Positions 63,861 to 64,000 of a stretch of DNA of 64,000 nt are shown in pieces. Positions within the stretch are counted from its first letter, which is position 1. Each line of letters opens with the position of its first letter. This DNA comes from Humulus lupulus. Lineage: Eukaryota > Streptophyta > Magnoliopsida > Rosales > Cannabaceae. The DNA lies in contig NC_084794.1 of the NCBI RefSeq assembly GCF_963169125.1, positions 156,312,858-156,376,857 on the forward strand. The letters run 5' to 3'. Made by a program: the position numbers and the translations under genes. The notes under the pieces were generated by a model. The model was not told the origin of the DNA. It saw only the letters and a list, made by a program, of their open reading frames with translations, and did not search any database.

Positions 63861-64000
63861 AGAGTCAAATGTTAGTTTAAATATGATTTGTGTGTTTATA
63901 GAATTTTTTTTGAAGATTGAGAATGTTAGTTTAAATGCGATTTTATATTATATTAAAATTAGTTTATAAAAATATATAATAATACCAATTTTATTATTAA
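63861..64000. other. AT-rich end of window
   Basis: After the end of gag homology the base composition changes abruptly to about 80% AT, with two near copies of 'tgttagtttaaat(a/g)(t/c)gattt' about 45 bp apart. No feature is recognised. Confidence 0.5.

Overview
This is plant nuclear DNA, most likely from a large-genome eudicot; I cannot name the species from sequence alone. I see no host gene, tRNA, rRNA or CRISPR array. Essentially the whole window is nested transposable elements plus one satellite array. The evidence is chromovirus (Tekay/Del-type) and Tat-type Ty3/gypsy polyproteins, initiator-methionine-tRNA primer sites, long TG...CA terminal repeats with 5-bp target duplications, a CACTA transposon and a 173-bp tandem repeat.

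Layout. (1) 1-13807: Tekay element A, minus strand, its 3' LTR cut by the window edge. A solo LTR (6016-8311, duplication GGTGC) splits its gag. A plus-strand solo LTR (9515-11999, duplication TACAA) splits its 5' LTR. (2) 13808-18412: a satellite of about 19 recognisable 173-bp monomers, interrupted by a 1.38-kb solo-LTR-like block (16413-17789). (3) 18413-41202: Tekay element C, minus strand, fused to the satellite inside its protease region and therefore lacking RT, integrase and 3' LTR. Two complete elements sit in it: Tekay-type element D (20031-29223, duplication CAAGA) in the leader, and Tat element T (31453-40921, plus strand, duplication TATAT) in the 5' LTR. (4) 41203-44240: a decayed, intron-bearing 'gypsy-type transposon' protein gene of the kind carried antisense by Tat elements. 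(5) 44241-57331: the 3' tail and 3' LTR of a plus-strand Tekay element F, split by complete minus-strand Tekay element E (46868-56448). (6) 57332-64000: decayed minus-strand Tat element G, with an 813-bp CACTA element (62248-63060, duplication GCT) in its gag.

How the parts work. Each autonomous element once encoded gag, aspartic protease, reverse transcriptase, RNase H and integrase. Tat elements add a second, archaeal-type RNase H and an antisense ORF. All coding copies here carry stops, frameshifts or lost catalytic residues, so none looks autonomous. Element D is the youngest: I see 3 differences between its 2448-bp LTRs. Yet its interior is almost unrecognisable, which points to copying in trans.

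Most notable structure: the Tekay LTRs share a layout of promoter-like region, a cluster of GC-rich or AT palindromes whose sequence differs in every subfamily, a hairpin whose stems co-vary, and a donor/acceptor-like pair that could form a leader intron. Other points are an extra ORF with splice-like flanks in the leader of E, two identical polypurine tracts bracketing the antisense ORF of T, dyad symmetries in the satellite, and a run of premature stops in T that all fit C-to-T change at CAG or CGA codons.
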